From SVTX01 sp964629615 (GTDB lineage Bacteria > Bacillota > Clostridia > Oscillospirales > CAG-272): DNA of 29,233 bases. The stretch's first letter is position 1. Each line of letters starts with the position of its first letter. The notes under the pieces were generated by a model. That model had not been told where the DNA came from and made no database searches. It saw only the letters and a list, made by a program, of their open reading frames with translations. The translations under genes and the position numbers were made by a program. Positions 7,904 to 16,869 of the stretch are shown here, in pieces. The stretch lies in assembly GCA_964629615.1 (NCBI GenBank), contig CAZVUD010000021.1, forward strand, positions 1 through 29,233. The letters are read 5' to 3'.

Positions 7904-8524
7904 TTATTTCATCAGCTTCTTAAGCGAGAGCTTTATGATGCTTTCAAGGTCAAGCTCGGTGTCGATGCCACTGAGCGCGCTTTGCGCTTCTGCTCTGGTA
8001 TATCCCAGCACCATAAGTGCGTCCGCCGCCTCGGAGAGCTTGCCGCTTGTCGTTGTACCCGATCTGCTTTCGGTAATGCCGTTTGCAAGACGCGTATCTA
8101 TATCAGATGTCTTTAACAGCTTGTCCTTAAGCTCAAGTATTATTCTTGCGGCTGTCTTGGGACCTATTCCGCTTGCCTTGGAGATAGTCTTTTTGTCGTC
8201 TGTGCATACTGCAAGTGCAAATTTTTCGGGTGTGAGCAGGGAAAGGATGGATATTGCCGCCTTTGGACCTACCCCCGATACTGAAAGGAGCATCTTGAAG
8301 GAGGAGAGCTCGGCTTCGCTGTGAAATCCGAACAGCTCTATGCCGTCCTCCCTTACAGACATGTATGTGTACAGCTTCACCTTGACATCCTCGCCGTTTA
8401 TGCTTCTAGGCAGGGCTTCAAAGGTGGTCTGGCTGACAGTCAGCTTGTATCCTACGCCGCAGACATCTATAACCGCTGTCTGCGGTGTGCAGTGGGCAAG
8501 TGTGCCCGATATGTAGTGAAACAT
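7904..8524 (-). CDS. ruvA: Holliday junction DNA-binding protein RuvA
   Basis: RuvA tetramers bind four-way junctions and load RuvB. The 206-aa protein shows the N-terminal OB-fold (about residues 1-63, starting MFHYISGTLA), two helix-hairpin-helix motifs (SGVGPKAA about 83-90 and SGIGPKTAAR about 118-127), a Ser/Thr-rich linker, and the C-terminal domain III (EAADALMVLGYTRAEA) that contacts RuvB. Its ATG overlaps the stop of the upstream yfhO-like gene by one base (TAATG), indicating translational coupling and a single transcript. It is unusual for a long membrane-protein gene to sit directly ahead of ruvA. Confidence 0.97.
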   Translation of the reverse strand: MFHYISGTLAHCTPQTAVIDVCGVGYKLTVSQTTFEALPRSINGEDVKVKLYTYMSVREDGIELFGFHSEAELSSFKMLLSVSGVGPKAAISILSLLTPEKFALAVCTDDKKTISKASGIGPKTAARIILELKDKLLKTSDIDTRLANGITESRSGTTTSGKLSEAADALMVLGYTRAEAQSALSGIDTELDLESIIKLSLKKLMK

Positions 8525-11500
8525 TATTTTTTGCGGTTCCTTTCGCTCTTTTTGCCGTGTCCGACGGTCTTGTCGGATCTTTTATCTTGCTTTTCGTCCT
8601 TTTTCTTGAAGATACGCGCAAATATATTTTCAGATGCGGTGCCTGTGCCCGCACACTCTGCGCTTTCAGCGTCTGCAGTGTCATCTTCATCCGCTTCGTC
8701 TATCTCGCATATCTCGTCCTCAAAAAGATACAGACACTTTACTGCTTTTATCTTTTTGAGCTTGCCTTCAAATATGATTATAAGGGCAAATGCAATTATG
8801 CCGCATACAGATATCGCACAGCCGAGCACCACAAGGGTGGGTCTGTAGAGGAATCTGATATCGTGATCGCCGCTCTTATCTACTGTAAATGAGATAAGTG
8901 CGCCTGCGGCTTCGGTGGTCTCCACCTCTTTGCCGTCAACGAATACCTTCCAGCCTGCATCGTAGGGGATCGTGGTGAGCACTGTCTGAGAATCATTGAA
9001 TGTCGTCATGCTTCCCGTGATGTCGTGATCCTTGCAGTTCGGATCCGCGATGAACTGACCCTCCTGCATTTTTGAGAATGCGTCCTTGAAGACTTCTTCA
9101 TCGACGTAGTATATAAATGATTTGTCGTTTGTTGTGTAGAATTCGTTCGTGCCCGTCGTCAGCGGAACTGTGAGCGTGTATGTTGCGTATTCGCCCTTTC
9201 CGTTCACCTCGCCAAGCTCGATTATTCTGGATGTATCGTTGCCGTGGAAGGTGCTTGCGCCGTCAAATATCTCGATCGTTGACGACATGATCTTTACCTC
9301 GCGGTTGTAATAGGCAGGCATGTAGAGGAAAAGTCGCGTGTTAGTGGGAACTGTGTAGGTGTATGTGATAGTTCCTACACCTGATGTGTAATTGTATCTG
9401 TAATGCTGCTTGTCGCTTGAAAGTGCGGTCGTGCAGCCTGAGAGCGCAGGTGAGCTTGTCAGATATGCAGGCTTGAATACCTCGACCACTTCCTCTTCTC
9501 CGAGTATTTCAGTTATAAGACCGTTCATTCGTGTAAAGGGAGAGGTGTATCCGCCGTCATTGTAGTATTCCGCGTAGTTTTTGTTGCTCTCGGTTATGTA
9601 GGTGTTGTATTGCTTCATGTTGAAATCCACAACGCCCGAGCCTGCATTGAAGGCAAGGGAGAGCGCATACGGATTTTTGTAAACGACATAATCCTCTGCA
9701 GAGAGCTTGTTGTATTTTTCTCCCGAGGAATTATCGGCATATGTCTGCTCTATGAGCTCATCAATGGTAACGCCGTTGTGCGCGGCAAATTCTTCAATGG
9801 TGTACAGCGGCTCGCCGTATATGCTGTCGTAATCACGGGTGGAGATTATATATTTAAGTCCGAGCAGTGAATCGTTTACGGGCGTGCCTCCGAGATATTT
9901 TGACCAGTTGGATTTTGAGGAATATCCCATCATCCTGAGGAAGTATATGGTATCTGCATTCAGGGACGATGTGGAGTTGGTAAGACCTGCCATATTGACT
10001 GCCATGTTGTCACACAGCTTTCGGTGCAATGTGGTCTCAACTCTGAAAAATCCGTTGTCGTTGTCATTTATCGTGTCGGTTATGGGGAGCATCAGTGAAT
10101 TGTACTGTGCGTATTTGTCATATTTTGTAAAGGCTACATCGCTGTCGAGGTCGTCAAGGTTTGAGATGCCGTTAAGGAACATCTCAACGCAGATGAAGCA
10201 GAGAAGTGCAGTGGCAACAGCCTCTTTGTTCTTCGACTTTTTCATGAATGCGAGTATGACAAGATATATTGCCACACATGCAAGCGTTGCAAGCAAGGTC
10301 GCATAATCGTCTATGACGAGCTTTTCGTTTTCGGATTTGAGCTGATCGGCAAGCTTTTGGAGTATGACTACGAGGGTGCATATTGCAAAGGCTGAAAAAA
10401 TGAAGTAGCTCCCGTTTATTTTGTCCAGCCTGTCGAATACCTTGTATGCCAATACCACGAGCACGAAGCACAGCATGAAGCTGAATCGGCAGTTAAGCCA
10501 GTTCGGACGCTGGAAGCCGTGCCAGATAAGGTCGAGCGTGCTTACCATAAATCCGAGCATGAAGAATATTATCAGCAGGGCATAGCCTATGCGCTCACTT
10601 ATGGTAAATTTCTTTGACATGAAGAATGCAGGAACAAGTATGAGCGTGAGCACGCCGCAGAATATAAACGGCAATCCGACGGGTCGTACCGTGTCATAAG
10701 ATCCGGGTAGGAATTTGTAGAGCACATTGAGAAGATCGTAATTCATCTTGAGTGCCCAGTTGGGATCTGAGAATTCGCTCTTTCCAAGTCCGAGAGAATA
10801 GTATGCACCGAGTATTATGACCGCGGCTATCGCAATACCTATAAGCGAATATGTTCCTATTCTTACAAGAGATCTTATAAAATGGTGCTTCTCACCGCAG
10901 GGGTTGTTCTTGCCGTTTTCCGAGAAGGCAAACATATAAAAGAAAAAGTATACTGCCACAAAGATACAGGTCATGTAGCCTATGTAGTAGTTGCTTATCA
11001 TGGTGAGCGCAAGGCAGGTCACGAAGAGCTTATATTTGCCGTATTTTACGAGCTGTTCTATTCCGTATATGATGAGCGGAAGGTAGAACACGGCGTCTAT
11101 CCACATGGTGTTGTGCATTTGGACCACGCAATAAGAGCATGTGGCGTAGAGAGTTGAGAAGATGACCACATTGATCTTGCGGAGCTTTACAGATATCTTT
11201 GTAAGGTAGAAGCCCATCGTCACGCCGCAGAGCGATGACTTTATAAGGAACATGACAAAGAGAGCGTCCTGAAGATTGTCTTTCGGGAAAAGACACACTA
11301 TGTAGGAGAGCGGGCTTGCTATGTAATATGCGAAAAGTCCCATCATCTCGCCGCCGAGCGCGCGCTCCCATGAGTAGAGCAGGCTCAGATCTCCGCCCGT
11401 TACCGCTTCACGCAGATATTCAAAAAAGTATGCATACTGACCATTCAGGTCGAGCACGAGTACAGTTCCGTTTCCAAACGGATGTATTCCGCGCGCAACG

Positions 11501-11646
11501 TATATAAGAAAGAATATAGCTGCAGGTATGAGGGCGGCGTAGCCCAGAAAGCCGTACTTATTGAATATATCCTTTATACGTCCGAAAAATCCTTTTCTTT
11601 CGTTATCGCCGATAAGGGCGACGGAGTTTGCTGCTTTTGATTTCAT
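8524..11646 (-). CDS. YfhO family multi-pass membrane protein (putative lipid-linked glycosyltransferase)
   Basis: A 1040-aa YfhO-family (GT-C-like) integral membrane protein. The N-terminal half has many hydrophobic helices. It starts with YAALIPAAIFFLIYVARGIHP, followed by the acidic loop LVLDLNGQYAYFFEYLRE, where GT-C enzymes carry the acidic catalytic residue. Residues about 510-890 form a large extracytoplasmic domain. One more helix (VVLGCAISVCGIIAFALII) lies near 925, followed by a cytoplasmic tail that is first acidic (EIDEADEDD) and then Lys/Arg-rich. YfhO proteins are linked to glycosylation of teichoic or lipoteichoic acids in other Firmicutes; the substrate here is unknown. An in-frame GTG exists at 11664, but the ATG at 11646 is preferred because AAAGGA lies about nine bases before it. 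The 3' end overlaps ruvA. Confidence 0.9.
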   Translation of the reverse strand: MKSKAANSVALIGDNERKGFFGRIKDIFNKYGFLGYAALIPAAIFFLIYVARGIHPFGNGTVLVLDLNGQYAYFFEYLREAVTGGDLSLLYSWERALGGEMMGLFAYYIASPLSYIVCLFPKDNLQDALFVMFLIKSSLCGVTMGFYLTKISVKLRKINVVIFSTLYATCSYCVVQMHNTMWIDAVFYLPLIIYGIEQLVKYGKYKLFVTCLALTMISNYYIGYMTCIFVAVYFFFYMFAFSENGKNNPCGEKHHFIRSLVRIGTYSLIGIAIAAVIILGAYYSLGLGKSEFSDPNWALKMNYDLLNVLYKFLPGSYDTVRPVGLPFIFCGVLTLILVPAFFMSKKFTISERIGYALLIIFFMLGFMVSTLDLIWHGFQRPNWLNCRFSFMLCFVLVVLAYKVFDRLDKINGSYFIFSAFAICTLVVILQKLADQLKSENEKLVIDDYATLLATLACVAIYLVILAFMKKSKNKEAVATALLCFICVEMFLNGISNLDDLDSDVAFTKYDKYAQYNSLMLPITDTINDNDNGFFRVETTLHRKLCDNMAVNMAGLTNSTSSLNADTIYFLRMMGYSSKSNWSKYLGGTPVNDSLLGLKYIISTRDYDSIYGEPLYTIEEFAAHNGVTIDELIEQTYADNSSGEKYNKLSAEDYVVYKNPYALSLAFNAGSGVVDFNMKQYNTYITESNKNYAEYYNDGGYTSPFTRMNGLITEILGEEEVVEVFKPAYLTSSPALSGCTTALSSDKQHYRYNYTSGVGTITYTYTVPTNTRLFLYMPAYYNREVKIMSSTIEIFDGASTFHGNDTSRIIELGEVNGKGEYATYTLTVPLTTGTNEFYTTNDKSFIYYVDEEVFKDAFSKMQEGQFIADPNCKDHDITGSMTTFNDSQTVLTTIPYDAGWKVFVDGKEVETTEAAGALISFTVDKSGDHDIRFLYRPTLVVLGCAISVCGIIAFALIIIFEGKLKKIKAVKCLYLFEDEICEIDEADEDDTADAESAECAGTGTASENIFARIFKKKDEKQDKRSDKTVGHGKKSERNRKK

Positions 11647-11660
11647 CACAAAAGATCCTT

Positions 11661-11852
11661 TCACTGGGTGTATATTATCTTTTTAATGCTTTTTTCAAGC
11701 TTGAGTCTATCCAAGGTCATGTCGTGTCCGCATGTAAGACAGGATATCTTGATGTCACTTCCGAGGCGGATCACCTTGAAATCCGAGCCTCCGCACGGAT
11801 GCTTTTTTTTGAGATACAGGATATCGCCTGCTTTGATCTTTGGTATTTCCAT
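11661..11852 (-). CDS. DUF951 family small protein (YyzM-like)
   Basis: A 63-aa protein matching the DUF951 pattern: MEIPKIKAGDILYLKKKHPCGGSDF followed by RLGSDIKISCLTCGHDMTLDR is the characteristic layout, with cysteines in HPCGG and CLTCGH that could bind zinc. Function in the family is unknown; related proteins often sit near DNA-maintenance or cell-division genes. GGAGG lies about ten bases upstream of the ATG. It is the first gene of the - strand operon DUF951, yfhO-like, ruvA, ruvB, reading from the promoter at 11914-11942. Confidence 0.9.
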   Translation of the reverse strand: MEIPKIKAGDILYLKKKHPCGGSDFKVIRLGSDIKISCLTCGHDMTLDRLKLEKSIKKIIYTQ

Positions 11853-11913
11853 GCTTTATGATGCCTCCAAAGGTATTCTTACACATAGGTTCATTTTCAC
11901 ATACAGATACCTA

Positions 11914-11942
11914 ATTATACCACACAAAAAGATCTTTGTAAA
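11914..11942 (-). promoter_or_regulatory. Sigma-A-type promoter for the DUF951-yfhO-ruvAB operon
   Basis: On the - strand, TTTACA (11942-11937) and TATAAT (11919-11914) are separated by 17 bp. It is divergent from the ruvC promoter about 60 bp away. No LexA-type GAAC-N4-GTTC is present nearby. Confidence 0.8.
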
Positions 11943-12002
11943 GGATAATATGTAAATTTTGTTTATATATATTATTTACTTTATAATATTTATAAATAGT
12001 AT

Positions 12003-12031
12003 TTGACATCGGAAAAATTATGTGCTATAAT
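12003..12031 (+). promoter_or_regulatory. Sigma-A-type promoter for ruvC and the downstream cluster
   Basis: TTGACA (12003-12008) and TATAAT (12026-12031) are perfect hexamers with a 17-bp spacer. Start of transcription is expected near 12038, about 60 bases before the ruvC ATG. No SOS box is visible. Confidence 0.87.
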
Positions 12032-12097
12032 AGAAGAATGATAATGGGAAAATGTGCTTATTTGCACTTAATATTGATTTAAGAAAAGAGTGTTAAA

Positions 12098-12595
12098 ATG
12101 ATAATACTTGGTATCGACCCCGGATATGCGATAGTAGGATGGGGAGTATTGGAATATAATGCAGGAAAATTTAAGACGTTGGCGTACGGATCGATAGTCA
12201 CGCCTGCAGGAATGGAACCTGCGCTTCGACTTGCCGAGATACACAGAGGCATGAATGATATAATAGATAAATATAAGCCAGATCAAATGGCTGTGGAGGA
12301 GCTGTTCTTCAACACAAACTCCAAAACTGCCATCATGGTCGCCGAGGCAAGAGGCGTTATACTTGTTGCCGCAAAGCTTAAGGGCGTTGAGATATATGAA
12401 TACACACCGCTTCAGGTAAAGCAGGCGGTCGTAGGCTACGGACGCGCGGACAAAAAGCAGGTCATAAGCATGGTCACATCGCTTTTGAATCTGCCAAAGC
12501 CGCCAAAGCCCGACGATACCGCCGACGCTCTTGCAATAGCCATGTGTCACGGACATGCAGGCTGCTCAAAGCTGTCAAAATACTTTAATAATTGA
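12098..12595 (+). CDS. ruvC: Crossover junction endodeoxyribonuclease RuvC
   Basis: RuvC is the dimeric RNase H-fold resolvase that cuts Holliday junctions after RuvAB branch migration. The 165-aa protein shows the acidic active-site residues: D7 in LGIDPG, E67/E68 in AVEELFF, and the DDTADALA segment at 139-146 supplying the last Asp residues. Length is normal. Only a weak purine-rich stretch (AAGAAAAGAG) precedes the ATG. It is transcribed divergently from the operon carrying ruvA and ruvB, so the three resolvasome genes are neighbours but not one operon. Confidence 0.97.
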   Translation: MIILGIDPGYAIVGWGVLEYNAGKFKTLAYGSIVTPAGMEPALRLAEIHRGMNDIIDKYKPDQMAVEELFFNTNSKTAIMVAEARGVILVAAKLKGVEIYEYTPLQVKQAVVGYGRADKKQVISMVTSLLNLPKPPKPDDTADALAIAMCHGHAGCSKLSKYFNN

Positions 12596-12621
12596 TCTTG
12601 TGAGATACGGAGGACATACAT

Positions 12622-13485
12622 ATGTGGTGCAGTGATGATTGGAAAGAATATGAGCTTATAGATGCCGAGGGCGGTGAACGCCTTGAAAGATGGGGAAAAT
12701 ATATACTTGTCCGCCCCGATCCTCAGATAATCTGGAAGGGCGAGCGCAAAAATAAGCTCTGGAAAAATGCAGACGGAATATACAGACGTTCATCAGGCGG
12801 CGGTGGCGGCTGGGTGAAGAGCAAGATGCCCGAGCAGTGGACGCTGGATTACGGCGAGCTTAAATTCCGCATAAAGCCCATGGGATTTAAGCATACAGGA
12901 CTTTTCCCCGAGCAGGCGGCGAATTGGGATTGGTTTTCAGGACTTATAAAAAATGCTCAGAGACCTGTAAAGGTGCTTAATCTCTTTGCATATACAGGCG
13001 GCGCTACCATGGCGGCTGCCAAGGCAGGTGCGCAGGTCGTGCATGTAGATGCTTCAAAGGGTATGGTCGCTATGGCAAAGGAGAATGCCGCTCTTTGCGG
13101 ACTTTCCGATGCACCTGTGAGATATATCGTGGATGACTGCAAAAAATTCGTTGAGCGTGAGATAAGGCGCGGAAACAAGTATGACGGAATAATCATGGAT
13201 CCCCCCTCATACGGCAGAGGCCCGAATGGCGAGGTGTGGAAGCTTGAGGACAATATAGACGAGCTCGTGTCGCTCGTATCGCGCGTTTTGTCGGACGAGC
13301 CGCGGTTCTTCCTTATAAATTCTTACACCACGGGACTTTCCCCCATGACCATGAGCTACATAGTCAATATGAAGGTGGCGTCGCGCTTTGGCGGAAAGAC
13401 CGAGGCAGGTGAATTGGGACTGAGAGTCAGTGAGAGCGGTCTTATGCTTCCCTGCGGAGCAAGCACAAGATGGTGCGCAAAATAA
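12622..13485 (+). CDS. Class I SAM-dependent methyltransferase, RlmI/RlmK-like (COG1092 type)
   Basis: A 287-aa methyltransferase. The SAM-binding motif I is VLNLFAYTGGATMAAAKAGA (about residues 114-133). The acidic residue binding the SAM ribose is in VVHVDASKGM. The catalytic-type motif IV is IIMDPPSYGRGPNGEVW (about 190-206). This DPPSY layout and the N-terminal beta-rich region resemble the 23S rRNA cytosine-5/guanine methyltransferases of the RlmI family, but the PUA domain of RlmI is not evident, so the target is uncertain. GGAGG (12609-12613) lies eight bases upstream of the ATG. It follows ruvC by 26 bases and precedes ecfA1 by 26, consistent with one transcript. Confidence 0.85.
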   Translation: MWCSDDWKEYELIDAEGGERLERWGKYILVRPDPQIIWKGERKNKLWKNADGIYRRSSGGGGGWVKSKMPEQWTLDYGELKFRIKPMGFKHTGLFPEQAANWDWFSGLIKNAQRPVKVLNLFAYTGGATMAAAKAGAQVVHVDASKGMVAMAKENAALCGLSDAPVRYIVDDCKKFVEREIRRGNKYDGIIMDPPSYGRGPNGEVWKLEDNIDELVSLVSRVLSDEPRFFLINSYTTGLSPMTMSYIVNMKVASRFGGKTEAGELGLRVSESGLMLPCGASTRWCAK

Positions 13486-13511
13486 AAGCATTTAACGGAG
13501 ATATTTAAAAA

Positions 13512-14393
13512 ATGCCATTTATAAAGATCGAAAATCTTAATTATTCATACAAGGATGACGATGAAAAGCCGATCCCCGTGCTTCACGATATCTCGCTTGA
13601 GATAGAGAAGGGTGAGTATGTAGCTATACTCGGTCACAACGGATCGGGCAAGTCCACTCTTGCCAAGCTCCTTAACATGGTCATTGATGATTACGAATAC
13701 CTTGAGGGCAGGATAGTCATTGATGGTGTGGAGATAACAGGCGAGGGAATTGGCGAGGACGACGTATATGAGCTGCGCAAGAAGGTCGGAATGGTCTTTC
13801 AGAACCCCGACAACCAGCTCGTTGCTACCATAGTTGAGGAGGACATCGCATTCGGACCTGAAAATCTCGGAGTTCCGCGAGATGAGATAAGGCGCAGAGT
13901 GGATGAGGCTCTGGCTACGGTGAATATGACCGAATATGCCCACCACGAGCCGCACAGGCTGTCAGGCGGACAGAAGCAGAGAGTGGCTATCGCAGGCATT
14001 ATCGCTATGATGCCTGAATGCATGATATTTGATGAATCCACCGCCATGCTGGATCCGATAGGCAGAAGAGAAGTAATCGAGACCATTGAAAAGCTGAATA
14101 AAGAAAAGGGTATATCCGTGCTCACGATAACTCATTATATGGATGAGGCGGTCAGAGCGGACAGAGTTATAGTCTTAAATGACGGAAGGATCATGTTCGA
14201 CGGTAAGCCCGAGGAGGTATTCAAGCATGAGCGTGAGCTTCGCGCTATGGGACTTGATCTGCCGCAATGCGCATCGCTCTGCCGCAGGCTTGAAGAAAAA
14301 GGAATAAAGCTTGAAGGAAACGTAAACACGCCGCAGGGCGCGGCTGACGCGATACTCAGGCTGCTTAAAAAAACTACAATAAAGGATAAATGA
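13512..14393 (+). CDS. ecfA1: Energy-coupling factor transporter ATP-binding protein EcfA1
   Basis: This is one of two ABC ATPases powering group II ECF transporters, which take up vitamins or metals using interchangeable S components. The 293-aa protein has Walker A GHNGSGKST (residues 41-49), Q-loop FQNPDNQ (about 96-102), signature LSGGQKQR (150-157), Walker B MIFDE (171-175) and H-loop THYMDEA. The DESTAMLDP form after Walker B is typical of the A1 subunit. It heads the ecfA1-ecfA2-ecfT-truA arrangement and its TGA overlaps the start of ecfA2. No S component is encoded here. Confidence 0.95.
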   Translation: MPFIKIENLNYSYKDDDEKPIPVLHDISLEIEKGEYVAILGHNGSGKSTLAKLLNMVIDDYEYLEGRIVIDGVEITGEGIGEDDVYELRKKVGMVFQNPDNQLVATIVEEDIAFGPENLGVPRDEIRRRVDEALATVNMTEYAHHEPHRLSGGQKQRVAIAGIIAMMPECMIFDESTAMLDPIGRREVIETIEKLNKEKGISVLTITHYMDEAVRADRVIVLNDGRIMFDGKPEEVFKHERELRAMGLDLPQCASLCRRLEEKGIKLEGNVNTPQGAADAILRLLKKTTIKDK

Positions 14394-15250
14394 TGTCAAA
14401 GATCATAGTTGAGAACGTTTCTTATGTCTACAGCCCCAAAACTCCTTTTGAGATGAAGGCGCTGCAGAATGTAAGTATAGATATCGGATCAAATAAAATA
14501 ACGGGTATCATCGGGCATACGGGCTCGGGAAAGTCTACTCTCGTGCAGATGTTCAACGGTATCACAAAGCCGACGGAAGGCAGGATATTGCTGGACGGCA
14601 AGGATATCTGGGAGGATCCCAAAAAGATAGGCAATGTAAGGTTCAAGGTAGGACTCGTCATGCAGTATCCCGAATATCAGCTGTTTGAGGAAACTGTCAG
14701 AGCGGATATTGCCTTCGGACCTAAGAATATGGGACTTGATAGTGAGGAGATAGAGAAAAGAGTTGTGGAAAGTGCGCGATTTGTCGGACTTGACCTCACA
14801 CTTCTGAACAAATCTCCATTTGATCTGTCAGGCGGACAGAAGCGCCGCGCCGCCATTGCGGGAGTCATGGCTATGAACCCCGAGGTCCTGGTGCTTGATG
14901 AGCCTGCGGCAGGTCTTGACCCTCTCGGCAGATCCCAGATATTTGACGGGATAAAGAAATATGCCGAGGCAACAGGGGCGGCTGTAATAATCGTCAGCCA
15001 CAGTATGGAGGATATGGCGAGATACTGCGACGATATAATCGTCATGTCGTCCTCGCGCGTGGTTGCACAGGGCGACCGCAATGAGATATTCTCCCGTGCG
15101 GCTTCGCTTGAGAGCATAGGGCTCGATATCCCCGAGATAACCAAGCTTATGATGATCTTAAAGGAAAACGGAGCGGATGTGCCCGACAATATATATACAG
15201 TTGATGATGCGCTCATCGCTGTTATGTCGCTATTTGGAGGTGCTCAATGA
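14393..15250 (+). CDS. ecfA2: Energy-coupling factor transporter ATP-binding protein EcfA2
   Basis: This is the second ABC ATPase of the ECF module. It carries Walker A GHTGSGKST (about residues 41-49), Q-loop MQYPEYQLFEE, signature LSGGQKRRAAIAG, Walker B VLVLDEPAAGLDP and H-loop SHSMED. The YPEYQLF Q-loop and DEPAAGLDP are characteristic of A2 rather than A1. Two adjacent ATGs (14390 and 14393) are possible. AAAGGA at 14381-14386 is better spaced for 14393, which I chose; with either, it overlaps the ecfA1 stop. Its own stop overlaps ecfT by four bases. Confidence 0.95.
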   Translation: MSKIIVENVSYVYSPKTPFEMKALQNVSIDIGSNKITGIIGHTGSGKSTLVQMFNGITKPTEGRILLDGKDIWEDPKKIGNVRFKVGLVMQYPEYQLFEETVRADIAFGPKNMGLDSEEIEKRVVESARFVGLDLTLLNKSPFDLSGGQKRRAAIAGVMAMNPEVLVLDEPAAGLDPLGRSQIFDGIKKYAEATGAAVIIVSHSMEDMARYCDDIIVMSSSRVVAQGDRNEIFSRAASLESIGLDIPEITKLMMILKENGADVPDNIYTVDDALIAVMSLFGGAQ

Positions 15251-16068
15251 AAAGTATAGCACTTGGACAGTACTATCCTGCAAGCTCCGTGATACACCGC
15301 CTTGACCCGAGAGTCAAGATAGTGCTTGCAGTCATATATATAATCTGCAGCTTTTTGTGTAAGAATGTATTCAGCTTTGTGCTCCTTGCACTGAGCGCGG
15401 TATTGCTGATACTTATGAGCCGTATACCTCTGAAAACGGTATTCAGATCGCTTAGGGCTATAATATTTATACTGATATTCACCGCGATACTCAACGTGTT
15501 CTGGACACGCGGAGAGGGTGATCCATTATTCAGCTTCGGAATAATAAAGGTGTATGCATCGGGACTTTACAATGCGGCATTCATAGTGATAAGGATAATC
15601 GCCATGATAATCGGAAGCAGTATATTTTTGACCTACACCACCACGCCGATACAGCTTACGGACGGCATCGAGCAGCTCTTGTCACCGCTGAAAAAGATAA
15701 AGGTGCCCGTGCATGAATTTGCAATGATGATGACCATTGCGCTCAGATTCATTCCCACGATAGTTGAGGAAACTGAAAAGATCATGAATGCGCAAAAGGC
15801 AAGAGGCGCGGATTTCACGAGCGGCTCGCTCTCAAAACGTGCAAAGGCACTCATCCCGGTTCTTATTCCGCTCTTTATATCTGCATTCAGACGTGCAGGA
15901 GATCTTGCTGTGGCTATGACATGCCGATGTTACAGAGGCGGAGAGGGCAGGACAAGGCTGAATGTGCTTAAGTGTCATGCGAGAGATCATCTGTTCCTGC
16001 TCTCATCCGTGGCATTTGCCTGCGCGATAATATTCATAAATATTTTCGGATTCGGATATACTATGTAA
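15247..16068 (+). CDS. ecfT: Energy-coupling factor transporter transmembrane protein EcfT
   Basis: EcfT is the membrane scaffold that links the EcfA1A2 ATPases to an S component. The 273-aa protein opens with the conserved HRLDPRVK (about 17-24) and has several hydrophobic helices (about 25-60, 68-85, 104-130, 196-215 and a last one near 250-270). It carries the two coupling-helix Ala/Cys-Arg-Gly signatures: QKARGADF (ARG at 185-187) and CRCYRGGEGRTRL (about 226-238). GGAGGTG precedes the ATG, which overlaps the ecfA2 stop (ATGA). Confidence 0.95.
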   Translation: MKSIALGQYYPASSVIHRLDPRVKIVLAVIYIICSFLCKNVFSFVLLALSAVLLILMSRIPLKTVFRSLRAIIFILIFTAILNVFWTRGEGDPLFSFGIIKVYASGLYNAAFIVIRIIAMIIGSSIFLTYTTTPIQLTDGIEQLLSPLKKIKVPVHEFAMMMTIALRFIPTIVEETEKIMNAQKARGADFTSGSLSKRAKALIPVLIPLFISAFRRAGDLAVAMTCRCYRGGEGRTRLNVLKCHARDHLFLLSSVAFACAIIFINIFGFGYTM

Positions 16069-16079
16069 GGATGTGCCGT

Positions 16080-16838
16080 ATGAAGATATTACTTAAGCTT
16101 TCATATCTCGGTACGGATTTTTGCGGTTATCAGGTGCAAACGGGCAAGCGAACGGTACAAGGGGAGCTGACACGCGCTTCGCGTGAATTGTTCAATTATG
16201 ATTGCGACATAACAGGCTGCAGCAGGACCGACAGCGGAGTGCATGCCAATATGTTTTGCGCCACTGTGTCTAAAAAGGGCTGTGATCAGCTCTGCACAGA
16301 TCTTGATGAGGGCAGGATAAAGCTTGCGCTCAATGCACATCTGCCGCGCGATATCAGAGTTTTTTCGGCGGAATGGGTAGATGACGGATTTCACCCGAGA
16401 TATGATGTTAAATACAAGGAATATATATACAGGATATATCAGGGGGAAAGATATGCCCCGTTTATGGAGGACAGAGCCCTGATATATAAAAAAAGATTCA
16501 GTGAGAAAGACATTGAGCGCATGAAATGTGCCGCAGGGCATTTTGTCGGAAAGCATGATTTCCGTGCATTCATGGCAAACGGCTCAAAGGTGCTTTCCAC
16601 TGTAAGAGATGTGAAATATGCGCGGATAGATGTGTGCGGTGATGAGATAATATTCACTGTTGCCGCGGACGGATTTCTCTATAATATGGTGCGGATAATG
16701 GCAGGAACACTTATATCTGTCGGCGAAGGCAAGACGGACTGCGATGATATTCCAAGTATCATTGCATCGCTTGATCGCTCAAGGTCAGGTCAGACTGCAG
16801 CGGCACACGGACTATATTTAAATCATGTAGCTTACTGA
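16080..16838 (+). CDS. truA: tRNA pseudouridine(38-40) synthase TruA
   Basis: TruA isomerises uridines 38-40 in the anticodon stem-loop of many tRNAs. The 252-aa protein has the catalytic Asp51 in GCSRTDSGVHA, the family N-terminus LKLSYLGTDFCGYQ, the central FHPRYDVKYKEYIYRI segment and the C-terminal FLYNMVRIMAGTL. The frame is open further upstream, but the ATG at 16080 fits the family N-terminus and has AAGGA (16067-16071) eight bases before it. The position after ecfT is the common Firmicute order ecfA1-ecfA2-ecfT-truA. Confidence 0.96.
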   Translation: MKILLKLSYLGTDFCGYQVQTGKRTVQGELTRASRELFNYDCDITGCSRTDSGVHANMFCATVSKKGCDQLCTDLDEGRIKLALNAHLPRDIRVFSAEWVDDGFHPRYDVKYKEYIYRIYQGERYAPFMEDRALIYKKRFSEKDIERMKCAAGHFVGKHDFRAFMANGSKVLSTVRDVKYARIDVCGDEIIFTVAADGFLYNMVRIMAGTLISVGEGKTDCDDIPSIIASLDRSRSGQTAAAHGLYLNHVAY

Positions 16839-16869
16839 CTGTATCACAGCAAAAAAGAAAGGAAAGGAT

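Noticed and set aside
11664..11664. GTG start for the YfhO-like gene at 11664
   Set aside because: No ribosome binding site precedes it, and the AAAGGA used by the ATG at 11646 lies inside the would-be extension.
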